Below are positions 43,845-52,049 of a DNA stretch of 64,000 bases, one piece after another (position 1 is the first letter of the stretch; each line of letters starts with the position of its first letter). Both the position numbers and the translations under genes were made by a program. Source of the DNA: Caldimicrobium sp. (GTDB lineage Bacteria; Desulfobacterota; Thermodesulfobacteria; Thermodesulfobacteriales; Thermodesulfobacteriaceae); assembly GCA_025059715.1 (NCBI GenBank), contig JANXCE010000003.1:20908-84907 (forward strand), written 5' to 3'. The notes beneath the pieces were generated by a model. The model ran no database searches and was not told the DNA's origin. It saw only the letters and a list, made by a program, of their open reading frames with translations.

Positions 43845-44540
43845 GGTATTGTATGAGTCCATAGGATTTGGGGATGGGTAAAATTTTTGACTTAGTTTTG
43901 ACATAATTTTTGTCTACCATATTAACCGCAATTCATATTTGATCCATAATCCACCTCTTTCACCCTTTGTATCATATCCTGATTCCCTCGTATGAGTCTT
44001 TCCAATCTACATCCCACCTCCTATTAAGTCGCCCCACATTTCTCATACCATTCGGATTCCTAAACTTCTATCATTTCCCTACCCCCCTCTTATCTCAAAG
44101 GGCGCAACCCCTCTAAACCTCTTCATAAAATCCTTCGCCTTTCTCTCAATAAATTACCTTACACAACAGCAAATCTCCATTCCCTATGCATTTCTATCCC
44201 AGTACCTCTTTATCCCCTTCCCAAAAATTTATCCCCTTCCAAAAATTACACTATGGTGTATACCTAAACTAACTTCCCAGGCGCCTCCTCCCTCCTTGCC
44301 CCTTTTATTTCTTCTTCACCTTTTCCACAAGCATTCTCTACTTGCATAATAAAGTTTTTTATTTTCCACTGGGCTTTTTAGCCTTTATCTTTACCACCAC
44401 TATCCTTATACACAGTGCCTATAGATATAGATAGGAAGAAGCTTCTTCTTACTTTTTCTCCTTTTTCATTGAAGGGTTTTCCCGGGACTGATTTTTTTAG
44501 TTTTTAATTCTCCCCCTTTTGCTACCATTCCAATAAGAGG
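43845..44540 (-). mobile_element. Highly decayed insertion sequence (copy C)
   Basis: Read on the minus strand, fragments of the same transposase are still recognisable: FFLSISIGTVYKD (helix-turn-helix region), RRAPGKLV (first Asp region), FMKRFRGVAPFEIRG (second region) and the right end GGACTCATACAA next to the promoter. No frame is open for more than a few dozen codons. C-rich on this strand. It is the oldest of three copies in the window. The remaining 100 nt to the aminotransferase gene hold only that gene's promoter and ribosome-binding site. Confidence 0.7.
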
Positions 44541-44591
44541 CGGAGCTTATGCAGGAGGGAGGGTTATTTAAAGGGTTTTGATTGTTCAAAC

Positions 44592-44619
44592 TTGATAAAA
44601 AATCTCTTTATATTATCAT
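44592..44619 (+). promoter_or_regulatory. Promoter of the aminotransferase-permease operon
   Basis: TTGATA (44592-44597) and TATCAT (44614-44619) are 16 nt apart, with a 30-nt leader carrying GGGAGGAG before the ATG at 44650. Confidence 0.5.
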
Positions 44620-44649
44620 TGAGAGATAATTGCTTAGGGAGGAGAGGCT

Positions 44650-45807
44650 ATGGAATTCTTAGGAAAGAAATATCTCTTTACTCCAGGACCAGTTCCTGTA
44701 TCTCCAAAGGTGCTTTTAGCTCAGGCTCAGCCTATGACTCACCATAGACTCCCTGAATTTTCTTATATTTTAAGGGAAGTTAGAGAGGACTTAAAATATC
44801 TCTTTCAAACACGTGAGGAAGTCTATTTCTTTGCCTCCTCAGGCACAGGGGCTATGGAATGTGCTATTGTGAATCTTTTTTCACCAAAAGATAAAGTTAT
44901 TGTAGTTGAGGCAGGCAAATTTGGCGAGCGGTGGAGAGAGCTCGCGGAAACCTATGGTCTTACTCCTATAATTATAAAGTTAGAATGGGGTAAAGCGGTC
45001 AAGCCAGAGATGGTAGAAGAGGCCCTTAAGGTTCATCCTGACTCTAAGGCAGTGCTTTTACAAGCCTGCGAAACCTCAACAGGGGTTAAACACCCTGTCA
45101 AGGAAATAGCTGAGCTTTTAAGAGATAAAGAAACCCTTTTAGTGGTCGATGCTATTACCGCCCTTGGAGTTTACCCTATGCCCATGGATGAGTGGGGTAT
45201 AGATGTGGTAATTACTGGTTCTCAAAAGGGACTTAGCCTTCCCCCAGGGCTTTCCTTTATTGCTTTTTCAGACAAGGCTTTGGATGCCTCAGAGAAAGCG
45301 ACCCTTCCAAGGTATTATTTTGATCTTCGTAAAGAGAGGAAGGCCTATCAAGGAGATACCACTGCCTTTACCCCGGCAGTGAGCCTAATTTTAGCCTTGA
45401 GGGAAGTATTGAAGAGGATAAGGGCTTTGGGATTGGAGACTATTTTTAGACATACAGAGGCACTTTCAAAGGCTTGTAGAGAAGCAGTCTTTGCCTTGGG
45501 GTTAGAACTTTTTCCAGAGATCCCAGCAGAGTCGCTCACTGTTATTAAAGCACCCTCAAATTTAAACACTGGAGAGTTTTTAAGGTATCTAAGGGATAAA
45601 TGGGGCATAGTTTTCGCTGGAGGGCAGGATCATTTAAAGGGGAAAATAATAAGGATAACCCATATGGGTGATCAATCGCCTATGGATTTAATCGTGGCAA
45701 TTTCCGCCCTTGAAATGGGATTAAAGGTCTTTAATGTGGATGTTTCTATTGGAGCAGGGGTGAGGAGAGCAGAAGAGGTGCTCTTAACTTATCTTAAGCC
45801 CCATTAA
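44650..45807 (+). CDS. Class V aminotransferase (alanine/serine-glyoxylate type)
   Basis: This 385-residue pyridoxal-phosphate enzyme matches the alanine-glyoxylate / serine-pyruvate aminotransferase group: LFTPGPVPVSPKVL, MTHHRLPEF, SSGTGAMECAI, and the PLP lysine in TGSQKGLSLPPG. It could interconvert glyoxylate/glycine, serine/hydroxypyruvate or alanine/pyruvate; in some anaerobes a homologue supplies phosphoserine or serine. Its stop overlaps the start of the lactate permease gene by one base, so both are coupled and a role in hydroxy-acid or pyruvate metabolism is likely. Confidence 0.9.
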   Translation: MEFLGKKYLFTPGPVPVSPKVLLAQAQPMTHHRLPEFSYILREVREDLKYLFQTREEVYFFASSGTGAMECAIVNLFSPKDKVIVVEAGKFGERWRELAETYGLTPIIIKLEWGKAVKPEMVEEALKVHPDSKAVLLQACETSTGVKHPVKEIAELLRDKETLLVVDAITALGVYPMPMDEWGIDVVITGSQKGLSLPPGLSFIAFSDKALDASEKATLPRYYFDLRKERKAYQGDTTAFTPAVSLILALREVLKRIRALGLETIFRHTEALSKACREAVFALGLELFPEIPAESLTVIKAPSNLNTGEFLRYLRDKWGIVFAGGQDHLKGKIIRITHMGDQSPMDLIVAISALEMGLKVFNVDVSIGAGVRRAEEVLLTYLKPH

Positions 45808-47570
45808 TGGAGTATTTAATCAAAGTTAATCCTTTGGAAAACCCTTTTTTATCCGCCTTAATAGCCAGCTTACCTATCGGTTTTCTCTTCTGGGCTCTGG
45901 CTATTAAAAGGATAAAGGGCTGGTGGGCCTCTATCGGAGGACTTTTAATTACTTTCTTTGTGGCCTTGGTATTCTATGAGATGCCCTTAGATAAAGCCTT
46001 TGCTTCCTTTGTATTCGGCTTTACTTTCGGCCTTTGGCCTCTATCATGGATAATATTTTCTGCCTTATTCCTATATAATCTCACCCAAACAACAGGAGAT
46101 TTTGATATAATAAGGTATTCCTTGCTTTCAATTAGTCAAGATAAAAGAATCTTAGCTATTCTAATTGCCTTTTGTTTTGGAGCCTTTTTAGAGGGAGCCT
46201 CTGGTTTTGGCACTCCTGTTGCTATTACCACCGCAATTCTTACAGGTCTTGGTTTTCATCCAGTACAGTCCGCAAGTATAGCCTTAATAGCAAACACTAC
46301 TTCGGTTGCCTTTGGCGCTGTTGGAATTCCTATAGTTGTAGGAGCCCAGGTCTCGGAGTTAGATTTAATGACACTAAGTAAAATGGTAGGAAGACAACTC
46401 TTCCCCTTTTGTTTTCTTATTCCCTTTTATATTACCTTTCTTTTGTCAGGACTAAGAAGAACCTTAGAAATTTTACCTTTTATTTTGATCTCTGGAGGCA
46501 CCTTTGCTATTACCACCCTATTGGTCTCCAATTTAGTAGGGCCATATTTACCTGGAATACTCGCAGCTATGTGTAGTCTCTTTGTTTCCCTTATATTTCT
46601 TAAATTTTGGCAACCTAAAGAAATTCTTCCCGCTAAAACTCTTAAAGGTTGTGAAAACTTTGAAATTAATAAAGGTTTTTATAAGTTATTTAGAGCCTGG
46701 CTTCCTTTTATTTTGGTATCATTCTTTATAGGAGTGTGGGGTATTAAGGAGGTTAAAGAGGTTCTGGATAATCTTTTAAGTTTTAAAATTTTTATTCCCA
46801 AATTACATAGAGAAATTGTTGATTACTCAGGAAGATATAAAGAGGTTTATCTTAATCTAAATCTCCTAAGTTCCGCAGGAACGGCTTTATTTATAGCTTC
46901 TATTCTTTATGCCCTTGCCCTACGGGTATCCTTTAGTATGTTTTTCAAGATTGCCTGGCAGACCTTTAAAAACTTGAAATTAACTTTTTTAAATATAGGA
47001 ATTATTCTTGGATTTGCCTATATGATGAATTTCTCCGGTATGGCAATCACCTTAGGTTTGGCTTTAGCGTCAACTGGTTACCTTTTTCCCTTCTTTTCAG
47101 CTTTTATTGGATGGTTAGGGGTTTTTATTACTGGCTCCGATACCTCTTCTAATGCTCTATTTGGTAAATTACAAGAGGTTTCTGCAAAGCGCTTGAACAT
47201 AGAGCCCCTTTTATGTGTAGCTACCAACACCACTGGAGGAGTGATGGGGAAAATGATATCTCCTCAGTCTATTGCAGTAGCTACCGTTTCTTCGGGATTA
47301 TCTGGTAGGGAGGGGGAACTTTTTCGGCTAACCTTTAAACACTCTCTTTTTTTAACAACCTTGGTAGGTTTATTCTCTCTAATGCAAAGTTATTGGTTAA
47401 CCTTCATGATTCCTGCTTCGTCTATGGAAAGCAGCTTTGTTAGAGATGTGCAGGATGAAAAAAACTTTAGTGGTTATCTCTATCTCTCGTCTACCCTGTT
47501 TTTGGCAGGAATTACAGTTTTTATTGTTAGATTAAAAGAAGCAGGGTCCTCAATTGATAGGGAAAATTAA
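45807..47570 (+). CDS. L-lactate permease (LctP/LldP family)
   Basis: The 587-residue protein has about 13 membrane helices and family motifs such as FGAFLEGASGFGTPVAIT, ANTTSVAFGAVGIP and GSDTSSNALFGKLQ. It imports lactate or glycolate with protons. The start overlaps the aminotransferase stop and the end overlaps the end of the convergent FMN-dehydrogenase gene by four bases, which links transport to oxidation of a hydroxy acid. An insertion of about 60 residues between later helices is not unusual for the family. Confidence 0.92.
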   Translation: MEYLIKVNPLENPFLSALIASLPIGFLFWALAIKRIKGWWASIGGLLITFFVALVFYEMPLDKAFASFVFGFTFGLWPLSWIIFSALFLYNLTQTTGDFDIIRYSLLSISQDKRILAILIAFCFGAFLEGASGFGTPVAITTAILTGLGFHPVQSASIALIANTTSVAFGAVGIPIVVGAQVSELDLMTLSKMVGRQLFPFCFLIPFYITFLLSGLRRTLEILPFILISGGTFAITTLLVSNLVGPYLPGILAAMCSLFVSLIFLKFWQPKEILPAKTLKGCENFEINKGFYKLFRAWLPFILVSFFIGVWGIKEVKEVLDNLLSFKIFIPKLHREIVDYSGRYKEVYLNLNLLSSAGTALFIASILYALALRVSFSMFFKIAWQTFKNLKLTFLNIGIILGFAYMMNFSGMAITLGLALASTGYLFPFFSAFIGWLGVFITGSDTSSNALFGKLQEVSAKRLNIEPLLCVATNTTGGVMGKMISPQSIAVATVSSGLSGREGELFRLTFKHSLFLTTLVGLFSLMQSYWLTFMIPASSMESSFVRDVQDEKNFSGYLYLSSTLFLAGITVFIVRLKEAGSSIDREN

Positions 47571-48595
47571 TATGTGCTGACTTTTCTCAAAATAGTTGAG
47601 GGCACATCTTTCACAGAGGAGACTCCTGTTAAAAGCATACACTGAATTAGTTCGTTTTTTAATTTCTCATAGAGAATTTTTACGCCCTCTCGTCCACCAC
47701 CAAACACCGCGATAACTATGGGTCTTCCAATTAGCACACCATCTGCGCCCAAAGCTAAAACCTTTAACACATCTGCACCGGTTCTTATACCTCCATCTGC
47801 AAGTATAGTAAGTTTACCCTTAAGCTTAGATGTTATCTCTGGTAAGACCTCGGCAACCCCTGGGGTATAATCCAAAACTCGTCCTCCATGATTAGAAACT
47901 ACGATGCATCTAACTCCACAGTTGTAGGCTATTTCAGCATCTTTAACTGTCATGATACCCTTTAGGATAAAGGGAAGGTTAGTGGCTTTAACTAACTCTT
48001 CAAGTTCTCTGGGAGTTTTGGGTTCTACGGGTTGACCCTTTAGCGCCATAGTGATTAGCCCTGCTCCATCAATATCTATTCCTACCGCAAGGGCCCCAGC
48101 CTCCTCTGCCATTTTTATTCTTTTAATAACTTCTTCTTGAGTTCTCGGTTTGATGATAGCAATCCCCTTTCCTTGGTGATTTTGAATAGCTTTAAGACCA
48201 CTAGCATAAAAGGTGGGATCTGCACCATCTCCGATCCAACCTATAGTGCCCGCAAGGAGTGAACCTGCTATAACTTCCTCTGTATATTGATCTTCTGTCA
48301 AAGCACCTCCCATATTGTAGCTAGTTCCTGTGATAGGAGCGGACATTACAGGAAGGGATAACTCCAATCCTAAGAAATCCATTTTAGTAACAGGGGTCTT
48401 GTGTTCATGAATTGCGCTTAAATTAAATTTATACTGCTCTAAAGCCTTAAGATTTGCGATAAAGGAAGAACCTGTGCCTATTCCTCCCATTCCTGGAACT
48501 TCTCCCGCACAGGCAATACCATTACAAATCGGACAAACCTTACAGTAACCTTTAAGCTTTTCTTTAGCTTGTTTTTTTATCTCTTCCCAGGTCAT
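47567..48595 (-). CDS. FMN-dependent alpha-hydroxy-acid dehydrogenase with N-terminal cysteine cluster
   Basis: The 342-residue TIM-barrel enzyme belongs to the lactate/glycolate oxidase family: active-site residues in SAPITG, ADPTF, VSNHGGR and the FMN phosphate site ADGGIRTGADV. The N-terminus adds four cysteines (C18, C21, C24, C29; C-x2-C-x2-C-x4-C), which could bind an iron-sulfur cluster or zinc and pass electrons on; typical oxidases lack these. The gene converges with the lactate permease with a 4-nt overlap. The likely role is lactate or glycolate oxidation without oxygen, but the true substrate is unproven. Confidence 0.88.
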   Translation of the reverse strand: MTWEEIKKQAKEKLKGYCKVCPICNGIACAGEVPGMGGIGTGSSFIANLKALEQYKFNLSAIHEHKTPVTKMDFLGLELSLPVMSAPITGTSYNMGGALTEDQYTEEVIAGSLLAGTIGWIGDGADPTFYASGLKAIQNHQGKGIAIIKPRTQEEVIKRIKMAEEAGALAVGIDIDGAGLITMALKGQPVEPKTPRELEELVKATNLPFILKGIMTVKDAEIAYNCGVRCIVVSNHGGRVLDYTPGVAEVLPEITSKLKGKLTILADGGIRTGADVLKVLALGADGVLIGRPIVIAVFGGGREGVKILYEKLKNELIQCMLLTGVSSVKDVPSTILRKVSTY

Positions 48596-48617
48596 TGGCC
48601 ACCTCTTTATTTAAGAT

Positions 48618-49487
48618 TTATTCTTCTTTTACAAGATTAGCCTCTTCTGGTTCCCCATAGACTTCGATACCAAGATCTTTAGCATATTCCAAGGCCTTAC
48701 TCTCGATCATGGGGCTAATAATTATAACCCTGTTAACTTCTCTTTGCTCCGTCTCTTTGTAAAATTGAATCTTTTTTGTGAGTATGTATACGTCTCCTTT
48801 GCTTATAGATTGTTTAATCTCTACCACAATAACCTTTCCATCTTGAATGATGAGGTCGAGTTCAATTTGATCAGGTCTTCCAAAAACCTTGCCTTTATCA
48901 TCATAGGCCATATATCTCTCTACTTTTACCTTGAAATCCTCTTCTAAAATACCCTTCATAGCGTCTCTAAAGGATTTTTCCGCTCTAAGTCCCCATCTTG
49001 AGCCTAAAGCTCCAATTGTTTTATTGTAATCTCTTTTCATACTCTTCACTTCTAACAGTAACTCCTGAAGGATCTTGCTATGCTCTTCAAGCCGTTTATT
49101 TTGTTCCTCAAGCCTTTTATTCTGTTCTTCAATCCGCCTATTTTGCTCTTCTATATTTTTACTGTGCTCTTCTAGAATTTTGGTGTGTTCTCTGAGAGTT
49201 CTACTTTGCTCTTGCAAAATTTCACTGTGTTCCCTGAGTGTTTTACTGTGCTCTTCTAGAATTTTGGTGTGTTCCTCGAATTTTTTATTTTGTTGGTATA
49301 TTAAGTTAAGAAGTTCCCTAATTTCCTCTTCAGTTTTTTTTCTGTCTGCAAATCTATCTTCCAGTAGATTAGCAAGGTAATCTTTAAGTATCGGTTCCTT
49401 TTCAAGGAGTTTAGGTAGTCGTTTAATGATAATATTTTTAAGGATTTCATTAGAAATTTTAAAACTTCGTTTTTTCACCATTCTCAC
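48618..49487 (-). CDS. DUF3782-type coiled-coil protein with PD-(D/E)XK nuclease-like domain
   Basis: This 289-residue protein has an N-terminal helical region, a central coiled coil (about 65-150) built from repeated heptads such as EEHSKTLREHSEILQEQ and IEEQNKRLEEQ, and a C-terminal domain with the restriction-type core ELDLIIQDGKVIVVEIKQSI (D, then E-x-K). DUF3782 proteins are common in thermophiles and their function is unknown. DNA binding or cutting is suggested by the fold. It begins at GTG 49487 or ATG 49481; no clear ribosome-binding site is seen. Confidence 0.8.
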   Translation of the reverse strand: MRMVKKRSFKISNEILKNIIIKRLPKLLEKEPILKDYLANLLEDRFADRKKTEEEIRELLNLIYQQNKKFEEHTKILEEHSKTLREHSEILQEQSRTLREHTKILEEHSKNIEEQNRRIEEQNKRLEEQNKRLEEHSKILQELLLEVKSMKRDYNKTIGALGSRWGLRAEKSFRDAMKGILEEDFKVKVERYMAYDDKGKVFGRPDQIELDLIIQDGKVIVVEIKQSISKGDVYILTKKIQFYKETEQREVNRVIIISPMIESKALEYAKDLGIEVYGEPEEANLVKEE

Positions 49488-49694
49488 ATTAAGAAAGCTG
49501 GCTTTTATTTTCTTTTTACCACATTATAAAGCATTATTTGATTTTTGAAAGAAATAAAATATTTAAAATCAGGGAAGGTAAATGTTTGAGTTGTTATAAA
49601 ATGAGAGGAGTAGCAGGGAATGGATTTGGTGATAATAACAATATGGAAGGAGAGTTAATTCTGAGAATCTCAGCAGATTTTAGTAAGATTTTAG

Positions 49695-49722
49695 TTGAAA
49701 AAGTTGAAAAGTAGATTACAAT
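49695..49722 (+). promoter_or_regulatory. Promoter of the four-tRNA cluster
   Basis: TTGAAA (49695-49700) and TACAAT (49717-49722) are 16 nt apart, with the expected start a few bases before tRNA-His. A second TTGAAA at 49704 fits less well. The rest of the 49488-49735 gap holds one 42-codon frame without a start signal. Confidence 0.45.
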
Positions 49723-49735
49723 TTAAAATTATAGT

Positions 49736-49811
49736 GGAGGCCGTAGCTCAATGGTAGAGCACCGGGCTGTGGCCCCGGGTGTTGCGGGTTCGAGCCCCGT
49801 CGGCCTCCCCA
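49736..49811 (+). tRNA. tRNA-His (anticodon GTG)
   Basis: Acceptor stem GAGGCCG/CGGCCTC is preceded by the extra G at -1 paired with C73, a His identity element. Anticodon loop CTGTGGC gives GTG. T-loop TTCGAGC. The 3' CCA is encoded (49809-49811), unlike the other tRNAs here. Confidence 0.97.
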
Positions 49812-49829
49812 GATTTTGTATGCAATTAA

Positions 49830-49901
49830 TCCGGGGTCGTCTAACGGGCAGGACATGGGACTTTGACTCCCAGAATCGTGGTTCGAATCCACGCCCCGGA
49901 A
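49830..49901 (+). tRNA. tRNA-Gln (anticodon TTG)
   Basis: Acceptor TCCGGGG/CCCCGGA, anticodon loop CTTTGAC (TTG), T-arm GTGGTTCGAATCCAC. The CCA end is not encoded. D-stem pairs are weak, as is normal for bacterial tRNA-Gln. Confidence 0.95.
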
Positions 49902-49913
49902 TTTTTTAGATAA

Positions 49914-50005
49914 GGAGGAGTGGCCGAGAGGTCGAAGGCGCTCGCCTGCTAAGCGAGTGCACGGGTGAAAAGCTCGTGCCGCGGGTTCGAATCCCGCCTC
50001 CTCCG
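49914..50005 (+). tRNA. tRNA-Ser (anticodon GCT)
   Basis: Acceptor GGAGGAG/CTCCTCC, anticodon loop CTGCTAA (GCT), long variable arm typical of serine tRNA, T-arm GCGGGTTCGAATCCCGC. The CCA end is not encoded. Confidence 0.97.
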
Positions 50006-50011
50006 TAGTTA

Positions 50012-50084
50012 GCCGGCGTAGCTCAACAGGCAGAGCGTGGGATTTGTAATCCCAAGGTTGAGGGTTCAAGCCCCTCCGCCGGCT
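50012..50084 (+). tRNA. tRNA-Thr (anticodon TGT)
   Basis: Acceptor GCCGGCG/CGCCGGC, anticodon stem TGGGA/TCCCA with loop TTTGTAA (TGT), T-arm GAGGGTTCAAGCCCCTC. The CCA end is not encoded. Confidence 0.97.
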
Positions 50085-50138
50085 TTAATCTTTAATATCA
50101 CATTCTTTTACATACCTTCTCTTTACTAAAAATTCACT

Positions 50139-50144
50139 TATAAT
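50139..50144 (+). promoter_or_regulatory. -10 box just before the pgsA-like gene
   Basis: TATAAT ends 6 nt before the GTG start codon at 50151, so transcription would begin at or beside the start codon. The -35 region (around TTCTCT) is weak. Confidence 0.4.
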
Positions 50145-50150
50145 TACCCT

Positions 50151-50726
50151 GTGTCCCTAAAAAGAGAAGTTGTTGCCATTCCTAATATCTTAAGCCTCTA
50201 TAGATTATTTATATCTTTTATCATTCCTGTTCTATGGATTTATGAATTTTCATCTAAGTTAATCTATGTTCTCTTAATAACGGGAATCTTAAGTGATACC
50301 CTTGACGGGAATCTGGCTCGCCTTCTAAATCAAAAAACCTCCTTGGGTAAAATCCTTGATCCCCTTGCAGATAAGGTTTTTATTAATATGCTCTTTTTTC
50401 TCTTCTATTGGGAAGGAAAAATTGAGGGGACACTCTTCACAGTAATAATTGTGCGGGATATCCTAATTCTAAGCGGAGGACTATATCTCCTTTTGAGAAA
50501 ACTTGATTTGAGGTATTTAAATCCATCATTTCTTGGAAAAACTTCAACGGTTTTTCAATTGCTCACCTTAGGATTTCTCTTCACCGATGCCTATTTGTTT
50601 AGACTTTCCGGTTCCTTTATGAAACTCCTCTTAACTACAACCCTCTTCTTTACCACTGCCTCCGGCTTTCATTACCTTCTCATCTTCTTCAGGCTTAGCC
50701 AGTATAAAGCCATCTCTAAATTCTAA
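50151..50726 (+). CDS. CDP-alcohol phosphatidyltransferase (PgsA-like)
   Basis: The 191-residue membrane enzyme contains the full family signature D-x2-DG-x2-AR-x8-G-x3-D-x3-D in SDTLDGNLARLLNQKTSLG and the next ILDPLADK residues. It most likely makes phosphatidylglycerophosphate (PgsA) from CDP-diacylglycerol; phosphatidylserine or cardiolipin-type alternatives use the same motif. There are about five membrane helices. The last 96 nt overlap the 3' end of the convergent mtaB. It starts at GTG with no ribosome-binding site. Confidence 0.9.
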   Translation: MSLKREVVAIPNILSLYRLFISFIIPVLWIYEFSSKLIYVLLITGILSDTLDGNLARLLNQKTSLGKILDPLADKVFINMLFFLFYWEGKIEGTLFTVIIVRDILILSGGLYLLLRKLDLRYLNPSFLGKTSTVFQLLTLGFLFTDAYLFRLSGSFMKLLLTTTLFFTTASGFHYLLIFFRLSQYKAISKF

Positions 50727-52004
50727 AAGCCTTACCTTCAGAAGTTGGCCCTTTTTGAAAGAGGGTAATTCTTTTTTTGGGATATAAAAGGAAATATAAT
50801 TGTCAGTTAAACCTTTTATAAAATCTTTTTTTTCCTCCTCAAGAATTGCTTTGCGCACCGTGTTGATGTTTTTTCTCAAAAAGCTGTCTCTCTTTTTAGT
50901 GAATAGCTCTTTTAGTATTTTCACCCTCTCCTTTATTTCTCTTTGAGAAACCCTTGGAGCTAACCTCTCTGCAGGAGTGCCCGGTCTTGGTGAGAATGAA
51001 AATATGTGAAGCCAGTTTAGAGGTGATTTTTCAATAAGTTCGTAGGTTTCCCAAAATTCTTTCTTTCCCTCTCCAGGAAAGCCAACTATCACATCTGCTC
51101 CCAGTGTAGCAAGTGGAAACTCACAATAAAACCTCATAAGGGTCTCCATATAATCCTTGGCTCTGTAGTTACGATTCATGTTTTTAAGGATAACATCAGA
51201 ACCACTCTGCAAAGGGAGATGAAAATGGGGACAAAGAAACTTGCTTACCTTAGCATAAGTAAAAAAATCTTCGTCAATTTCCTTAATCTCCAATGAAGAA
51301 AGCCTTAAATTTAGAGGTTTTCTGTATTTTTCCATGATTTCCTCAATTTTCCAAAGTAAATCTGTTAGTTTTCTCTTTGGATTTAGATCTTCTCCCCACT
51401 TTCCAAGGTGAATTCCTGTTAACACTATTTCCTCATAGCCCTTTTCCAAAAAGAGGGATATTTGGGTCAATATGAGCTCCTCTGGTAAGCTTCTGGATGG
51501 ACCCCTTGCCAGGGGCACAATGCAATAGCTACACCTGCTTGAACACCCATCTTGGATCTTCACAAAGGCTCGGGAGTGACTCCAAAAGTTTTTCAATATC
51601 ATCGGTTGACAGGATTCATTATTTACCCAGGTATCCTCTACTCCTACAAAAGACTTTCCATTCAGGGATAGAAACTTTACCAGTTCATACTTCTGATCCT
51701 GATTCAGGATTAAAATCTTGGAAGCTCCCTGTCTTTCTGCAAGCCTTTCAAAATACTCTCTATAAATGACAGCAGAACATCCAGTTAAGACTATCAACCG
51801 AGGATGTTTCTTTTGCCAAGTCTGAATTATTTTCTTACTCTCCTGATAGGCTTTTTCCGTAACTGCACAACTATTGAGCACTAACACATCTGCAAATTCT
51901 TCACTCTCTGCAGGTTCAAGCCCCCTTTCTAAGAGTTGCTCCTGCATAAAGGCACTCTCTACCTGATTCACCTTACAACCTAAAGTTTTAATCCAGAACT
52001 TCAT
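50631..52004 (-). CDS. mtaB: tRNA threonylcarbamoyladenosine methylthiotransferase MtaB
   Basis: MtaB adds a methylthio group to ct6A/t6A at position 37 of tRNAs reading ANN codons. The 457-residue protein has the N-terminal UPF0004 domain (TLGCKVNQVESAFM, LNSCAVTEKAYQ), the radical SAM motif CSSRCSYC and a C-terminal TRAM-like domain. The TRAM end overlaps the pgsA-like gene by 96 nt on the opposite strand. The tRNA cluster nearby, with tRNA-Thr and tRNA-Ser(GCT), includes possible substrates. Confidence 0.94.
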   Translation of the reverse strand: MKFWIKTLGCKVNQVESAFMQEQLLERGLEPAESEEFADVLVLNSCAVTEKAYQESKKIIQTWQKKHPRLIVLTGCSAVIYREYFERLAERQGASKILILNQDQKYELVKFLSLNGKSFVGVEDTWVNNESCQPMILKNFWSHSRAFVKIQDGCSSRCSYCIVPLARGPSRSLPEELILTQISLFLEKGYEEIVLTGIHLGKWGEDLNPKRKLTDLLWKIEEIMEKYRKPLNLRLSSLEIKEIDEDFFTYAKVSKFLCPHFHLPLQSGSDVILKNMNRNYRAKDYMETLMRFYCEFPLATLGADVIVGFPGEGKKEFWETYELIEKSPLNWLHIFSFSPRPGTPAERLAPRVSQREIKERVKILKELFTKKRDSFLRKNINTVRKAILEEEKKDFIKGLTDNYISFYIPKKELPSFKKGQLLKVRLLEFRDGFILAKPEEDEKVMKAGGSGKEEGCS

Positions 52005-52049
52005 CTCCTAACCCTTTGAAAAGGTAAAGTTTATATTAAAATAAACCTT

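Noticed and set aside
49060..49290. Repeated blocks considered as a CRISPR array
   Set aside because: The repeats are in frame, imperfect and encode coiled-coil heptads; there are no unique spacers. No CRISPR or cas genes were seen in the window.
49586..49714. 42-codon frame ending in MEGELILRISADFSKILVEKVEK-like sequence before the tRNA cluster
   Set aside because: Start signals are poor and it runs into the tRNA promoter; it may be a gene fragment but cannot be supported.
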